The notes: generated by a model from the sequence alone, not told the origin. Counted from the stretch's first letter, positions 1 through 5,156 are shown. The stretch is 5,942 bases of DNA from Micrococcaceae bacterium UBA6021 (GCA_002427975.1 DIZT01000006.1:1-5942), one strand, 5' to 3'. Translations and numbers: made by a program.

Positions 1-206
1 GACTCGAACTGCATTCCAGCCCTTGCAAACAGTGGGCTCCCCCGGAATCATGCGGAGTCCGGCCCGATCCGACCCAAGTACGACCCGATCCGAAGCCTAG
101 GGTGTGCACATTGTGCACACACCGATTTCACCGCTTCAGAGCTCTTTAGACGACGATCGCACCACGCAACGGATGGGCGCGGTTGTTCTTTGTCCGGACA
201 GAATGT
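1..206. repeat. Direct repeat, copy 1 (about 205 bp), att-like
   Basis: Positions 1-120 align without gaps to 3720-3839, with 19 differences in 120 by hand count (about 84% identity). The match continues with a 1-nt shift to about 206, where GGTTGTTCTTTGT corresponds to GGTTCTTCCTTGT at 3901. It starts with GACTCGAAC, the complement of the T-loop sequence GTTCGAGTC of a tRNA. What lies to the left is outside the window, so whether the tRNA end is also present here cannot be seen. The copy also carries a perfect palindrome (102-120) and a decayed version of the hairpin that forms a terminator in copy 2. Origin as the arm of an integration site is inference. Confidence 0.75.
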
Positions 207-311
207 GCCCGGCGGAATGAACTTCTGCGGTGCCAAATCCGAGAACGCCGGGACGCCATAAGAACGTCGGGCACCATGCCCAAACTCCTCGTCAGCATCT
301 CGGATTTTCAT
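48..311 (-). CDS. Doubtful small ORF, unknown (87 aa)
   Basis: Not recognised. The case for it is at its 5' end: ATG AAA ATC at 311 lies 10 nt after a strong ribosome binding site, GGGAGGT (322-328). The first 35-40 residues (MKIRDADEEFGHG..., then FSDLAPQKFIPPG) use ordinary codons. An in-frame GTG at 323 sits inside the ribosome binding site and is a poorer start. A short inverted repeat, GTCAT-CTC-ATGAC (333-345), lies just upstream. The 3' half runs into the direct repeat, and its equivalent in copy 2 is not conserved as protein. The reading may therefore be the N-terminus of a lost gene fused to repeat DNA, or chance. It is divergent in spacing from doc and not clearly in an operon with it. 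Confidence 0.27.
   Translation of the reverse strand: MKIRDADEEFGHGARRSYGVPAFSDLAPQKFIPPGTFCPDKEQPRPSVAWCDRRLKSSEAVKSVCAQCAHPRLRIGSYLGRIGPDSA
102..120. promoter_or_regulatory. Perfect 9-1-9 palindrome in repeat copy 1
   Basis: GTGTGCACATTGTGCACAC is two perfect 9-base arms around one central base (111). The equivalent site in copy 2 (3821-3839) differs at both members of one symmetric pair and stays perfectly palindromic. That is what a dimeric DNA-binding protein or a recombinase would preserve. The protein is not identifiable from the window. Confidence 0.55.
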
Positions 312-411
312 GGCCGCTGTCACCTCCCGTCAGTCATCTCATGACCCGACCGGTACAGAATCACATGACGGCTCACGAACCACGCAACCGGCATGCCCAC
401 GAAACCGTCGA

Positions 412-780
412 CTAGCGCCTGACGAGATGCGTGGCAATCAGCCCGGCGCTGACTTCAAGTGAGACATCGCCGGCGGCCACCCCCACCACGAGATCAAATG
501 CCGCATCAGTGGTGAAGCCATGCCGGTAGCCGTTGATCCAGAGCATCAGAACCATCAGCGTCCACGCCGTACGTTTGTTCCCGTCGATCAGCGCGTGGAA
601 CCGGGCCACCGAATCCAGGAGGGCAGCTGCCTTCATCGGCAACTGCGGATAGGCCTCCGCACCCAAGACAGTTGTTGCCGGCCGGGCTAAAGCCGAGGCC
701 AGGAGCCCAATGTCGCGGATGTGGAACCCGTACCGGTCAACGACCTGCAGCGCATCCTCAATCTCGAGGTACGCGGTCAC
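412..780 (-). CDS. Doc/Fic-family toxin (death on curing)
   Basis: 122-residue toxin of a type II toxin-antitoxin module. The Fic-type motif is H62-A-L-I-D66-G67-N68-K69-R70-T-A, with the spacing of the Doc motif HxFx(D/N)(A/G)NKR. Phenylalanine at motif position 3 is replaced by leucine. The lysine in NKR, where AMP-transferring Fic enzymes have glycine (GNGR), places it with Doc. P1 Doc is known to phosphorylate elongation factor EF-Tu and so stop translation; the same cytosolic activity is inferred here. The stretch LLASALARPATT and the YPQL-KAAALL helix before the motif are typical of Doc proteins. Length fits an intact single-domain Doc. It starts with GTG at 780, overlapping the antitoxin stop by four bases (GTGA), so translation is probably coupled. 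Confidence 0.92.
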   Translation of the reverse strand: MTAYLEIEDALQVVDRYGFHIRDIGLLASALARPATTVLGAEAYPQLPMKAAALLDSVARFHALIDGNKRTAWTLMVLMLWINGYRHGFTTDAAFDLVVGVAAGDVSLEVSAGLIATHLVRR

Positions 781-983
781 GCATCCTCAAGGCGGGTCAG
801 GAGCTCCGCGTCATGGCTCATAACGAAATCCAGCCCCTCGCCGATGTCCCGACGGCGCCGGTGGCGCTGCAGCACAAGCTCTGCACCCTGAAGCAGCAAC
901 GCAGACTTGGAGGTATGTTCCTCGGCAGCCAGCAGGTCCAATCGCCGGTCCAGGTCTTCGGGGACACGCAGATTCATAGCCAT
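777..983 (-). CDS. Ribbon-helix-helix antitoxin of the doc module
   Basis: 68-residue partner of the toxin. Residues 4-40 (NLRVPEDLDRRLDLLA, then a second helix to LVLQR) fit a CopG/Arc-type ribbon-helix-helix fold: a strand with alternating residues, then two helices. A basic patch RHRRRR (40-45) and an acidic C-tail ending LLTRLEDA follow. In such proteins the N-terminus binds the operator and the tail neutralises the toxin; that division is inferred here. P1 Phd, the classical Doc partner, has a different fold, so this is the actinobacterial RHH-Doc arrangement. I choose ATG at 983 over GTG at 1016 because the candidate operator (991-1009) would otherwise lie inside the gene and the extra 11 residues look non-coding. 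ATG 977 is also possible. No strong ribosome binding site is visible. Confidence 0.82.
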   Translation of the reverse strand: MAMNLRVPEDLDRRLDLLAAEEHTSKSALLLQGAELVLQRHRRRRDIGEGLDFVMSHDAELLTRLEDA

Positions 984-990
984 ACCGCCA

Positions 991-1009
991 TGGTACCAAA
1001 CAAGTACCA
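991..1009 (-). promoter_or_regulatory. Candidate autoregulatory operator of the toxin-antitoxin pair
   Basis: TGGTAC (991-996) and GTACCA (1004-1009) form an inverted repeat with a 7-nt spacer, ending 8 nt before the antitoxin ATG. RHH antitoxins commonly bind such short symmetric sites to repress their own operon. Assignment rests on position and symmetry only; no clear -10/-35 pair was recognised. Confidence 0.45.
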
Positions 1010-1016
1010 CCGCCAC

Positions 1017-1310
1017 CGGGAACCTAACGTCGGAGAACCCCTAGGCTCCGTCCACTGCATAGGACTAAAGGTCCCATTATCGGCGTTAAAAAATGTCCGG
1101 AAACAGGGGGGAAGCACCCATCGGCGACCGTTTCGAGGAAGCCCTCGGCAAACTGAAAGTTTGCGGCGCGAATGCTCGTAGGTGTTAACCTCACCCAGCA
1201 TTCGTGTTCTCAGGAGACCTGCTGAGCTTTGCGCTTTGGGCCGGCCTAGGTGAGTGATTGTGCCGAGCAGTTCACCAGGAGTGGCGTCAGGCAGACCCTT
1301 CGTGGAGACG
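1017..1310. other. Intergenic stretch without a recognised gene
   Basis: It separates the divergent toxin-antitoxin and transporter genes. On the plus strand an open frame from ATG 1093 to TAA 1188 (31 codons, including GDRFEEALGKLKV) has plausible codons but no ribosome binding site and no family I recognise; it could be a gene scrap. Positions 1169-1204 form a hairpin: CGAATGCT (1169-1176) pairs with AGCATTCG (1197-1204), with GGTG/CACC able to pair inside. No run of T follows on either side, so it is not a simple terminator. Confidence 0.5.
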
Positions 1311-1339
1311 TTGACGTAACGTGCATCACCCCATATGCT
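1311..1339 (+). promoter_or_regulatory. Sigma-A-like promoter of the MFS transporter
   Basis: TTGACG (1311-1316) and TATGCT (1334-1339) are separated by exactly 17 nt, close to the housekeeping consensus. Transcription should start near 1346, giving a leader of about 110 nt before ATG 1456. The -35 box lies inside a further inverted repeat, ACGTT-GACGT-AACGT (1308-1322). Confidence 0.65.
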
Positions 1340-1342
1340 GAA

Positions 1343-1354
1343 TGAATCGATTCA
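1343..1354. promoter_or_regulatory. Candidate repressor operator over the transporter start site
   Basis: TGAATCGATTCA is a perfect 12-bp palindrome with a central CG, located 3 nt after the -10 box and covering the predicted start of transcription. A repressor bound here would block the promoter. The central CG and TGAA/TTCA ends resemble LacI-family operators, but other families are possible and no regulator gene is in the window. Confidence 0.45.
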
Positions 1355-1455
1355 ACGGAAAGGGCTTTCCAGCCTCTCCCACACTCCGGTCACGAAGAAC
1401 ACGCGCAAAATGGACTTCCGGTTCCTTGCCAATGACGACGAAGGATTCTATCAAA

Positions 1456-2799
1456 ATGAGCACCACCCCCGGGGATATCCGCCCAGACCTCGAAGCCAGC
1501 ATCGGAGGCAGGGACCCGAAGAAGGCCGCGATGAGCGGTTGGATCGGAGGCGCACTTGAATACTACGACTTCGCGTTGTACTCGTTGGCCGCGGCACTCA
1601 TCTTTCCCGCCATCTTCTTCCCGTCCGAGAACCCTACCGTCGCGATCATCGCCTCGCTAGCAACCTATGCGGTGGGTTACCTCTCTCGTCCGGTCGGCGC
1701 TATCGTCCTGGGCGCATACGGTGACAGGCACGGCCGCAAGCACGTGCTCGTCTTCGCAATGCTGCTAATGGGCTTCGCGACCTTCGCCGTCGGACTCTTG
1801 CCCACGTACGGACAGGTCGGCATCCTCGCCCCCGTCCTTCTCGTGATCCTCCGCCTGATCCAGGGATTCGCGGTTGCTGGCGAGCTCGGCGGTGCCAGCG
1901 CGATGATCGTCGAGCACTCCCCGGATGCCAAGCGCGGATTCTTCGCCAGCTTCAGCCTTCAGGGCACGCAGGTCGGCTCAATCCTGGCCACCGCTGTTCT
2001 GCTTCCACTCGCCGCTCTTCTTCCCGCCGACCAGTTCCAGACCTGGGGCTGGCGCATCCCGTTCCTTCTCAGCGCCATCGTGATTCTGGCCGGCTACCTC
2101 ATTCGTCGTCGGGTGCAGGAGCCTCCGGCGTACCTGGCTCAGTCGGAAACAGGCAAAGCGAAGCAGCGGTTCCCGCTCATCGACATCCTGCGCACCCGCC
2201 CATGGGTCCTGGTCCGTTGCGTCATCATGACGTTCACCAACGTGATCGGCATGGCAACGCTCATCTTTGGCGTTTCATACGCGACCCAAAAGGGCTACGG
2301 CATCGGCTTCTCCAGCAGCGAGTTCCTCTGGGTGACTCTTGTGGCTAATTTGGCTGCCGTCGTGACGATCCCGCTGTTTGGTGCACTGTCCGACAGGATC
2401 GGCCGTCGGATGCTCATGATGGCCGGCGGGATCGGTGGCGGTCTTCTTGCGGGGGGATACCTGTGGGCCATTGACCAGAGGAGCCTGGTGCTGGTTTTTG
2501 TGTGCGTCGTTCTAGTGCAAGGCATCTTCTTCCAGATGTGGAACGCCACCTTCGCCACGTTCTTCCAGGAGCAGTTCCCTATGCGGATCCGAGTAACGGG
2601 ATTTGCGGTGTCGCAGAACGTCGGCCTTATGATCGCGTCGTTCTTCCCGAGCGTCTTCACGGCCGTCGCTCCCCCAGGGTCGGCGAACGTGCCGATGGTC
2701 ATCGGACTGACCACGTTCGGCATTTGCCTTGTCGCGGCCCTGGCTACCTTCCTGTCCGCCGACACTAAGGGCAGGTCGCTCGAAGACCTCGAAAGCTAA
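1456..2799 (+). CDS. MFS transporter, metabolite:H+ symporter (MHS) family
   Basis: 447-residue inner-membrane protein that probably imports an organic acid or zwitterion with protons (family relatives: KgtP, ShiA, ProP, CitA). The substrate cannot be read from the sequence. MHS marks in order: GGALEYYDFALY (31-42) entering helix 1; the loop 2-3 motif GAYGDRHGRK (86-95); RLIQGF (133-138) and GELGGA (142-147), where many relatives have GEWGGA; GWRIPFLLS (198-206); the repeated loop motif GALSDRIGRR (309-318) in the second half; and the C-tail DTKGRSLEDL (436-445). Hydrophobic segments fit 12 helices and the length is normal, so the gene looks intact. ATG 1456 is preferred over in-frame starts at 1342 and 1432 because GAAGGA (1440-1445) lies 10 nt before it and MHS homology begins soon after. 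It appears to be transcribed alone from the promoter at 1311-1339. Confidence 0.93.
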   Translation: MSTTPGDIRPDLEASIGGRDPKKAAMSGWIGGALEYYDFALYSLAAALIFPAIFFPSENPTVAIIASLATYAVGYLSRPVGAIVLGAYGDRHGRKHVLVFAMLLMGFATFAVGLLPTYGQVGILAPVLLVILRLIQGFAVAGELGGASAMIVEHSPDAKRGFFASFSLQGTQVGSILATAVLLPLAALLPADQFQTWGWRIPFLLSAIVILAGYLIRRRVQEPPAYLAQSETGKAKQRFPLIDILRTRPWVLVRCVIMTFTNVIGMATLIFGVSYATQKGYGIGFSSSEFLWVTLVANLAAVVTIPLFGALSDRIGRRMLMMAGGIGGGLLAGGYLWAIDQRSLVLVFVCVVLVQGIFFQMWNATFATFFQEQFPMRIRVTGFAVSQNVGLMIASFFPSVFTAVAPPGSANVPMVIGLTTFGICLVAALATFLSADTKGRSLEDLES

Positions 2800-2818
2800 G
2801 AAACCCTTCGTAAACCGC

Positions 2819-2840
2819 TTCCCCCGGGGGAACACTTTTC
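2819..2840 (+). terminator. Weak candidate terminator after the transporter
   Basis: TTCCCCCGGGGGAA (2819-2832) can fold as a 5-bp stem with a CCGG loop, followed by CACTTTTCC. It lies 20 nt after the transporter stop. The stem is short and the T-run interrupted, so termination may be incomplete. Confidence 0.35.
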
Positions 2841-2901
2841 CAACTCTTGAAAAAATCCACTCAACGAGGAGCGAGCGAAGCAGTCAGATCAGGGGCAGCC
2901 A

Positions 2902-3470
2902 GTGAAGGCAAGGGGCATCACCCTGGACGCCAACCGCGTCGGGGCAACGCTCAGAGTTGACCTCCCCACACACGAGGGCGGACTCAGGTACGCACGCACA
3001 GTGGCCGACTACCTTGCTCACGACGCCAGCGCCGCCAGCGTGCTCTTCGCCGTGTACACCTCCGATACACCTCCGAGCCCCAGAAACCCGGGCAGCCCAA
3101 ACCGCCCGCAGCAACCATCGCAGCACTGACGGGGGCACTAGCCGAGCGCGGAATGACCATCAGTGACGGGCTCCTCGTCGGAGACGAAACCGTTTCACAG
3201 TACGACGGCGATCCCCAGGACGGTCTGACACTCCCACTGAAGGCGACCCAGTCCAGCCACATCAATGCCGAATTCGTCTACCGCGGCAGCACCATCGCAC
3301 CGACAAACCACATCACACTGCCGGCCTCGACAAAAGAAGGCCGCACAGCGGATGCCGTCGACGACCGCGTGAAAGCAACACACAGGATGAACGCGGGCGA
3401 GGCCCTCGAGCATGCCAGAACGCTCTGGGACGGCATGCTGGACGCGAGCAGATCCCGACCACGTCATTAA
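2902..3470 (+). pseudogene. DUF4192-family protein, frameshifted and truncated
   Basis: Two reading frames together resemble the actinobacterial DUF4192 family (function unknown). The first frame (2902-3076) gives RVGATLRVDLP and YARTVADYLAHDASAASVLF. The second (from about 3066 to the TAA at 3468-3470) gives TIAALTGALAERGM, LLVGDE and INAEFVYRGS (3261-3290). The break is an 11-bp tandem duplication, TACACCTCCGA at 3055-3065 and 3066-3076; taking out one copy joins VYTS to EPQKPGQPKP in one open frame. The family's N-terminal part (about 30 residues before RVGATLR) is missing. GTG 2902 with AGGGG (2891-2895) is the only plausible start. The cysteine/tryptophan-rich middle segment I expect after LVGD and the C-terminal half also seem lost. 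It lies downstream of the transporter on the same strand. Confidence 0.7.
3055..3076 (+). repeat. 11-bp tandem duplication (two copies)
   Basis: TACACCTCCGA occurs twice head to tail. Because 11 is not a multiple of 3, the duplication shifts the DUF4192 frame, and loss of one copy restores it. Such a two-copy direct repeat could also be lost or gained by replication slippage. Confidence 0.9.
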
Positions 3471-3471
3471 G

Positions 3472-3588
3472 GCCCACGGGGAAAGCGACTACAAAGCAGA
3501 GAAGTCTTCCACAGCCGGAACCGGTCATGTCGCCCACTCCGTGAACGACAATGAAGAAGTAACAAAGACCCGAGCCATCAAGTTCTAA
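3472..3588 (+). pseudogene. Possible decayed gene tail, unknown
   Basis: Directly after the DUF4192 stop, another frame stays open from about 3451 to the TAA at 3586-3588, reading ADPDHVIKAHGESDYKAE and ending NDNEEVTKTRAIKF. The codons look protein-coding. I do not recognise it. It may be the shifted 3' part of the pseudogene before it, or the tail of another lost gene. Confidence 0.25.
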
Positions 3589-3625
3589 GTGGAAGGAGCC
3601 ACCGGCCACAACAACGGCCACCAAC

Positions 3626-3649
3626 AAAAAGGGCCCCCGACGGGGCCCT
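3626..3649 (-). terminator. Rho-independent terminator, minus strand
   Basis: AGGGCCCC (3630-3637) pairs perfectly with GGGGCCCT (3642-3649) around a CGAC loop. Read on the minus strand the stem is followed by TTTTTG (complement of 3625-3630). It lies about 60 nt downstream of the tRNA 3' end at 3708-3729, so it was probably the terminator of that tRNA gene before it was interrupted. Confidence 0.75.
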
Positions 3650-3652
3650 CAT

Positions 3653-3671
3653 GTGAACACTTTGTGCACAC
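3653..3671. promoter_or_regulatory. Imperfect third copy of the 19-bp palindrome
   Basis: GTGAACACTTTGTGCACAC matches the copy at 102-120 in 16 of 19 positions; its right half is identical and its left half has three changes that break symmetry. Together with 3821-3839 it brackets the tRNA fragment, which fits arm-type protein sites around an attachment site. Confidence 0.4.
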
Positions 3672-3707
3672 TCAGAGGCCCACAAGCCCCTGAACAGGGA
3701 AACCACG

Positions 3708-3729
3708 TGCCCGAGGTGGGACTCGAACC
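3708..3729 (-). other. tRNA 3'-end fragment (leucine-like), probable attachment core
   Basis: On the minus strand this is a T-loop (GGTTCGAGTC), the 3' half of a T-stem (CCCAC) and a 3' acceptor strand (CTCGGGC) with discriminator A. The acceptor half matches the GCCCGAG 5' end usual for actinobacterial tRNA-Leu. Upstream, the T-stem partner GTGGG is absent (TCCGG instead), and no anticodon arm or GCCCGAG is found, so this is not a tRNA gene. Many tyrosine-recombinase elements recombine in exactly this part of tRNA genes, leaving such a piece at the far end of the element. Attachment-site origin is inference; no integrase is in the window. Confidence 0.6.
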
Positions 3730-3820
3730 GGACTCCAGGCCTTGCAAACACTGGACTCCCCCGGAAACATACGGAATCCGGCCCGATCCGACCGATGTAC
3801 GACCCAGTCCGAAGCCGAAT

Positions 3821-3839
3821 GTGTGGACACTGTCCACAC
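3821..3839. promoter_or_regulatory. Perfect 9-1-9 palindrome in repeat copy 2
   Basis: GTGTGGACACTGTCCACAC is again perfectly symmetric. Relative to 102-120 it has C to G in the left arm and the matching G to C in the right arm, plus a change at the unpaired centre base. The paired change argues for selection on symmetry. Confidence 0.55.
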
Positions 3840-3876
3840 CCCCAATTCTCCCCATCAAAGGCCTCAGACCAAACTG

Positions 3877-3911
3877 CCGCACCCCGCATCGAAGGGGTGC
3901 GGTTCTTCCTT
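3877..3911 (+). terminator. Rho-independent terminator, plus strand
   Basis: CCGCACCCC (3877-3885) pairs over 9 bp with GGGGTGCGG (3894-3902) around an 8-nt loop, and TTCTTCCTT follows. The equivalent hairpin in copy 1 (about 160-193) has several mismatches. No intact gene ends just upstream, so it is probably a relic of the repeat's original setting. Confidence 0.6.
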
Positions 3912-3926
3912 GTGCTGAGAAAAATG

Positions 3927-4125
3927 ATTCTGCCGGAGGCGTCCACGCGAGGCGGCACGACACAGCTGCCCGCCGCTGTCCTGACGTCCGGTTGGGGTAT
4001 GCCCTAACCGGACGGTCCTGCAGCCGGCTTTGAACATTCCGCGCATCCGTCTTCGAAAAATGACAACAGCTGAAGCAATCACATAGGCTCTCAGCCTGCA
4101 CACGAAGGATCGCCTTACGCGGCAG
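3927..4125. other. Non-coding junction with a long hairpin (3985-4014)
   Basis: No gene is recognised between the second repeat and the M23 remnant. CGTCCGGTTGGGG (3985-3997) pairs with CCCTAACCGGACG (4002-4014): 13 bp with one G-T wobble around a TATG loop. No T-run follows on either strand, so a simple terminator is unlikely. Eleven bases of it, GTTGGGGTATG, recur at 4968-4978 just beyond the riboswitch. Long minus-strand frames here are not supported by any family or composition. Confidence 0.6.
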
Positions 4126-4763
4126 CTCAGCCGCAATGAACATGACGGTTTTGCCTGCTCCGGTCAGATCGATCCCGGTGTGCCGTTCTCCGCCTTCACG
4201 GGTCAGGGCATTGACTCTTTATCCGCAGTGTGATCTGCCTGTCCCCGAGGCGCGCGGTGCCGCCCCTTTGGCGGAGCTGCCTGCCCGGCGTCCGGGCTTG
4301 TCGTTATCGGAGCCTGGGAAGTATCGGGCACCGGGACAGTCGTTGCCGGTGCCTGGGGTGCCGGTTTGGAGCTGACCTCGGGGCGGGCAAAAACAACGTC
4401 AGACGCTGCCGCCGCCGTGACCGCTGGCCGGGGCGGCGGCGCCTGGGGCGCCGGTTTGGAGCTGACCTCGGGGCGGGCAAAAGCAACGTCAGACGCTGCC
4501 GCCGCTGTGACCGGTGGCCCGGGCGCTGCTGAGGGTTTTGATGCGGGAGGACGTTCCTGCGCCGCGGTCAGCCAGCTTGGGTCCGCGCTGGCTGCGGACA
4601 GTGCGGTCATGGCAATCAGCCCCGTGACCACCGCTGCCACGCCAAACTGCTTGCCATGGCTCCGCAGCGGTGGCTCGGGGACGACAGATGCACGGCGGCG
4701 GCCCCTGATGGATGGAAGCGCCGGTACGGCACGGCGGCGGCCGTGTTTACGGTGGGAAAGCAA
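4126..4763 (-). pseudogene. M23-family peptidoglycan metallopeptidase, broken
   Basis: Remnant of a secreted LytM-like endopeptidase gene. The open part (4203-4763) starts at TTG 4763, 9 nt after GAGG, with MLSHRKHGRRRA. A hydrophobic signal segment FGVAAVVTGLIAMTALSA (about 40-57) ends in ASA at 58-60, then comes a Pro/Ala linker with a 30-residue tandem repeat (about 85-144). This frame stops at 4203-4205 after 186 residues. Directly downstream another frame reads RVNALTREGGERHTGIDL, matching the start of M23 domains (RVNPLTGE...HTGxD). HTGID, at 4168-4182, is the first zinc-binding motif HxxxD. Homology ends near AAE at 4126, so the core, with the second zinc motif HxH, is absent and no peptidase can be made. 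A short secreted linker protein could still be translated. Confidence 0.72.
4351..4530 (-). repeat. 90-bp tandem repeat in the M23 linker (two copies)
   Basis: 4351-4440 and 4441-4530 are adjacent copies with a period of exactly 90 bp (30 codons), nearly identical for their first 70 bases and more divergent in the last 20. Each codes on the minus strand for VTAAAASDV(A/V)FARPEV then SSKPAPQAP. The in-frame period expands the linker without shifting the frame. Confidence 0.85.
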
Positions 4764-4776
4764 AATGTGGGACCTC

Positions 4777-4935
4777 TCGGCGCCGCGATGGTAGTTCTCG
4801 GATTCGGACGAGTGTCCGGCCTGCCCTGCCGGACGCCTCACGCATGTGCAACCACACGGTCGGCTACACCCCCAGGCGCACGATCGCACCATCCATGGAT
4901 CCTCCGGCCCCCGCTTGGAGACCAAAGGCCGCCGA
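4777..4935 (-). promoter_or_regulatory. c-di-AMP riboswitch (ydaO-yuaA type), divergent
   Basis: Known role: ydaO RNAs bind cyclic di-AMP, and in actinobacteria they often precede cell-wall hydrolase genes (rpf, M23, NlpC/P60), as here. On the minus strand the 3' part reads GTCCGAATCCGAGAACTACC then ATCGCGGCG (4781-4809), close to the conserved CCGAATCCG(T/A)CAGCTAACCTCG-GGC. Upstream are GCGGGGGCC (4906-4914), like the conserved GCGGGGGAC, and a TGGGGGTG element like TGGGGTGAAT. TCGGCG (4930-4935) can pair with CGCCGA (4777-4782) as the closing stem P1. An internal hairpin, GTCCGGC/GCCGGAC (4814-4834), also fits. Several normally fixed bases are changed (GAGAACTACC for GTCAGCTAACC), so it may be decayed. 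GAGG of the ribosome binding site (4773-4776) directly follows P1. Confidence 0.6.
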
Positions 4936-5075
4936 CAGGGTCTGGCGAAACGGTCACACCTAGACCAGTTGGGGTATGTAATTTCACAACCCTAGCCGAC
5001 GAAACGGATGCAACCATCAACACGCAGAAGTTGCACCGTCGTTATCAAAAGATTTCCGGGCCCGGGGGCGAGGAC

Positions 5076-5156
5076 CACTGCATCCCGGGATTCAGCAACA
5101 CGGTCGCCGAGGTATTCATCGCCGAAACCGGGGCAGACATGACCGTCTTCCCCACC
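5076..5156 (+). pseudogene. IS110-family transposase fragment
   Basis: The frame reads DHCIPGFSNTVAEVF then IAETGADMTVFPT, which corresponds to the conserved (D)xIPGVSxxTAExxIAEIGxDMxRFPT segment of the C-terminal (transposase_20) part of IS110-type transposases. The usual continuation (AxHLASWAGLxPGNNES) is missing and is replaced by resolvase sequence at 5153-5156. Nothing of the N-terminal RuvC-like part is seen upstream, although the same frame continues open to about 4980 (TLADETDATINTQKLHRRYQ), which I do not recognise. Non-functional scrap. Confidence 0.65.

Larger units (their letters stand above)
3720..3926. repeat. Direct repeat, copy 2
   Basis: Partner of the repeat at 1-206, in the same orientation. 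This copy is continuous with the tRNA 3' fragment at 3708-3729. It contains a palindrome at 3821-3839 and an intact terminator at 3877-3911. The two copies enclose 3.7 kb holding the toxin-antitoxin pair, the transporter and the DUF4192 pseudogene. At about 84% identity the duplication is old. Confidence 0.75.

Noticed and set aside
672..1181. 169-codon plus-strand frame over the toxin-antitoxin pair
   Set aside because: It is antisense to two recognised genes and has no ribosome binding site or family features.
2295..2835. Minus-strand and alternate plus frames inside the transporter gene
   Set aside because: They shadow the C-terminal half of a complete MHS transporter and show no protein-like pattern.
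1..3720. A new multi-gene defence or island system between the repeats
   Set aside because: Only one toxin-antitoxin pair and one transporter are intact, both of known families and transcribed apart; nothing else there forms a conserved set of genes.
3708..3790. A complete tRNA gene on the minus strand
   Set aside because: Only the T-loop-to-3'-end part fits. The 5' half of the T-stem, the anticodon arm and the 5' acceptor strand GCCCGAG are missing.
3578..4143. Long minus-strand frames of 126 and 164 codons across the second repeat
   Set aside because: They run through a terminator, a tRNA fragment and the repeat, are rich in Cys/Arg/Gly with no family resemblance, and the equivalent frame in repeat copy 1 is not conserved as protein.
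4141..4161. Walker A-like GAGKT on the minus strand, suggesting a helicase or ATPase fragment
   Set aside because: The same frame reads RVNALTREGGERHTGIDL just before it, the start of an M23 domain, in which GAGKTVMFIAA aligns with the GTPVxAAA segment. No other helicase motif follows.
4230..4794. Plus-strand open frames over the M23 remnant
   Set aside because: They are antisense to a segment with a clear signal peptide and Pro/Ala linker; their length comes from GC-rich codons and the 90-bp repeat.
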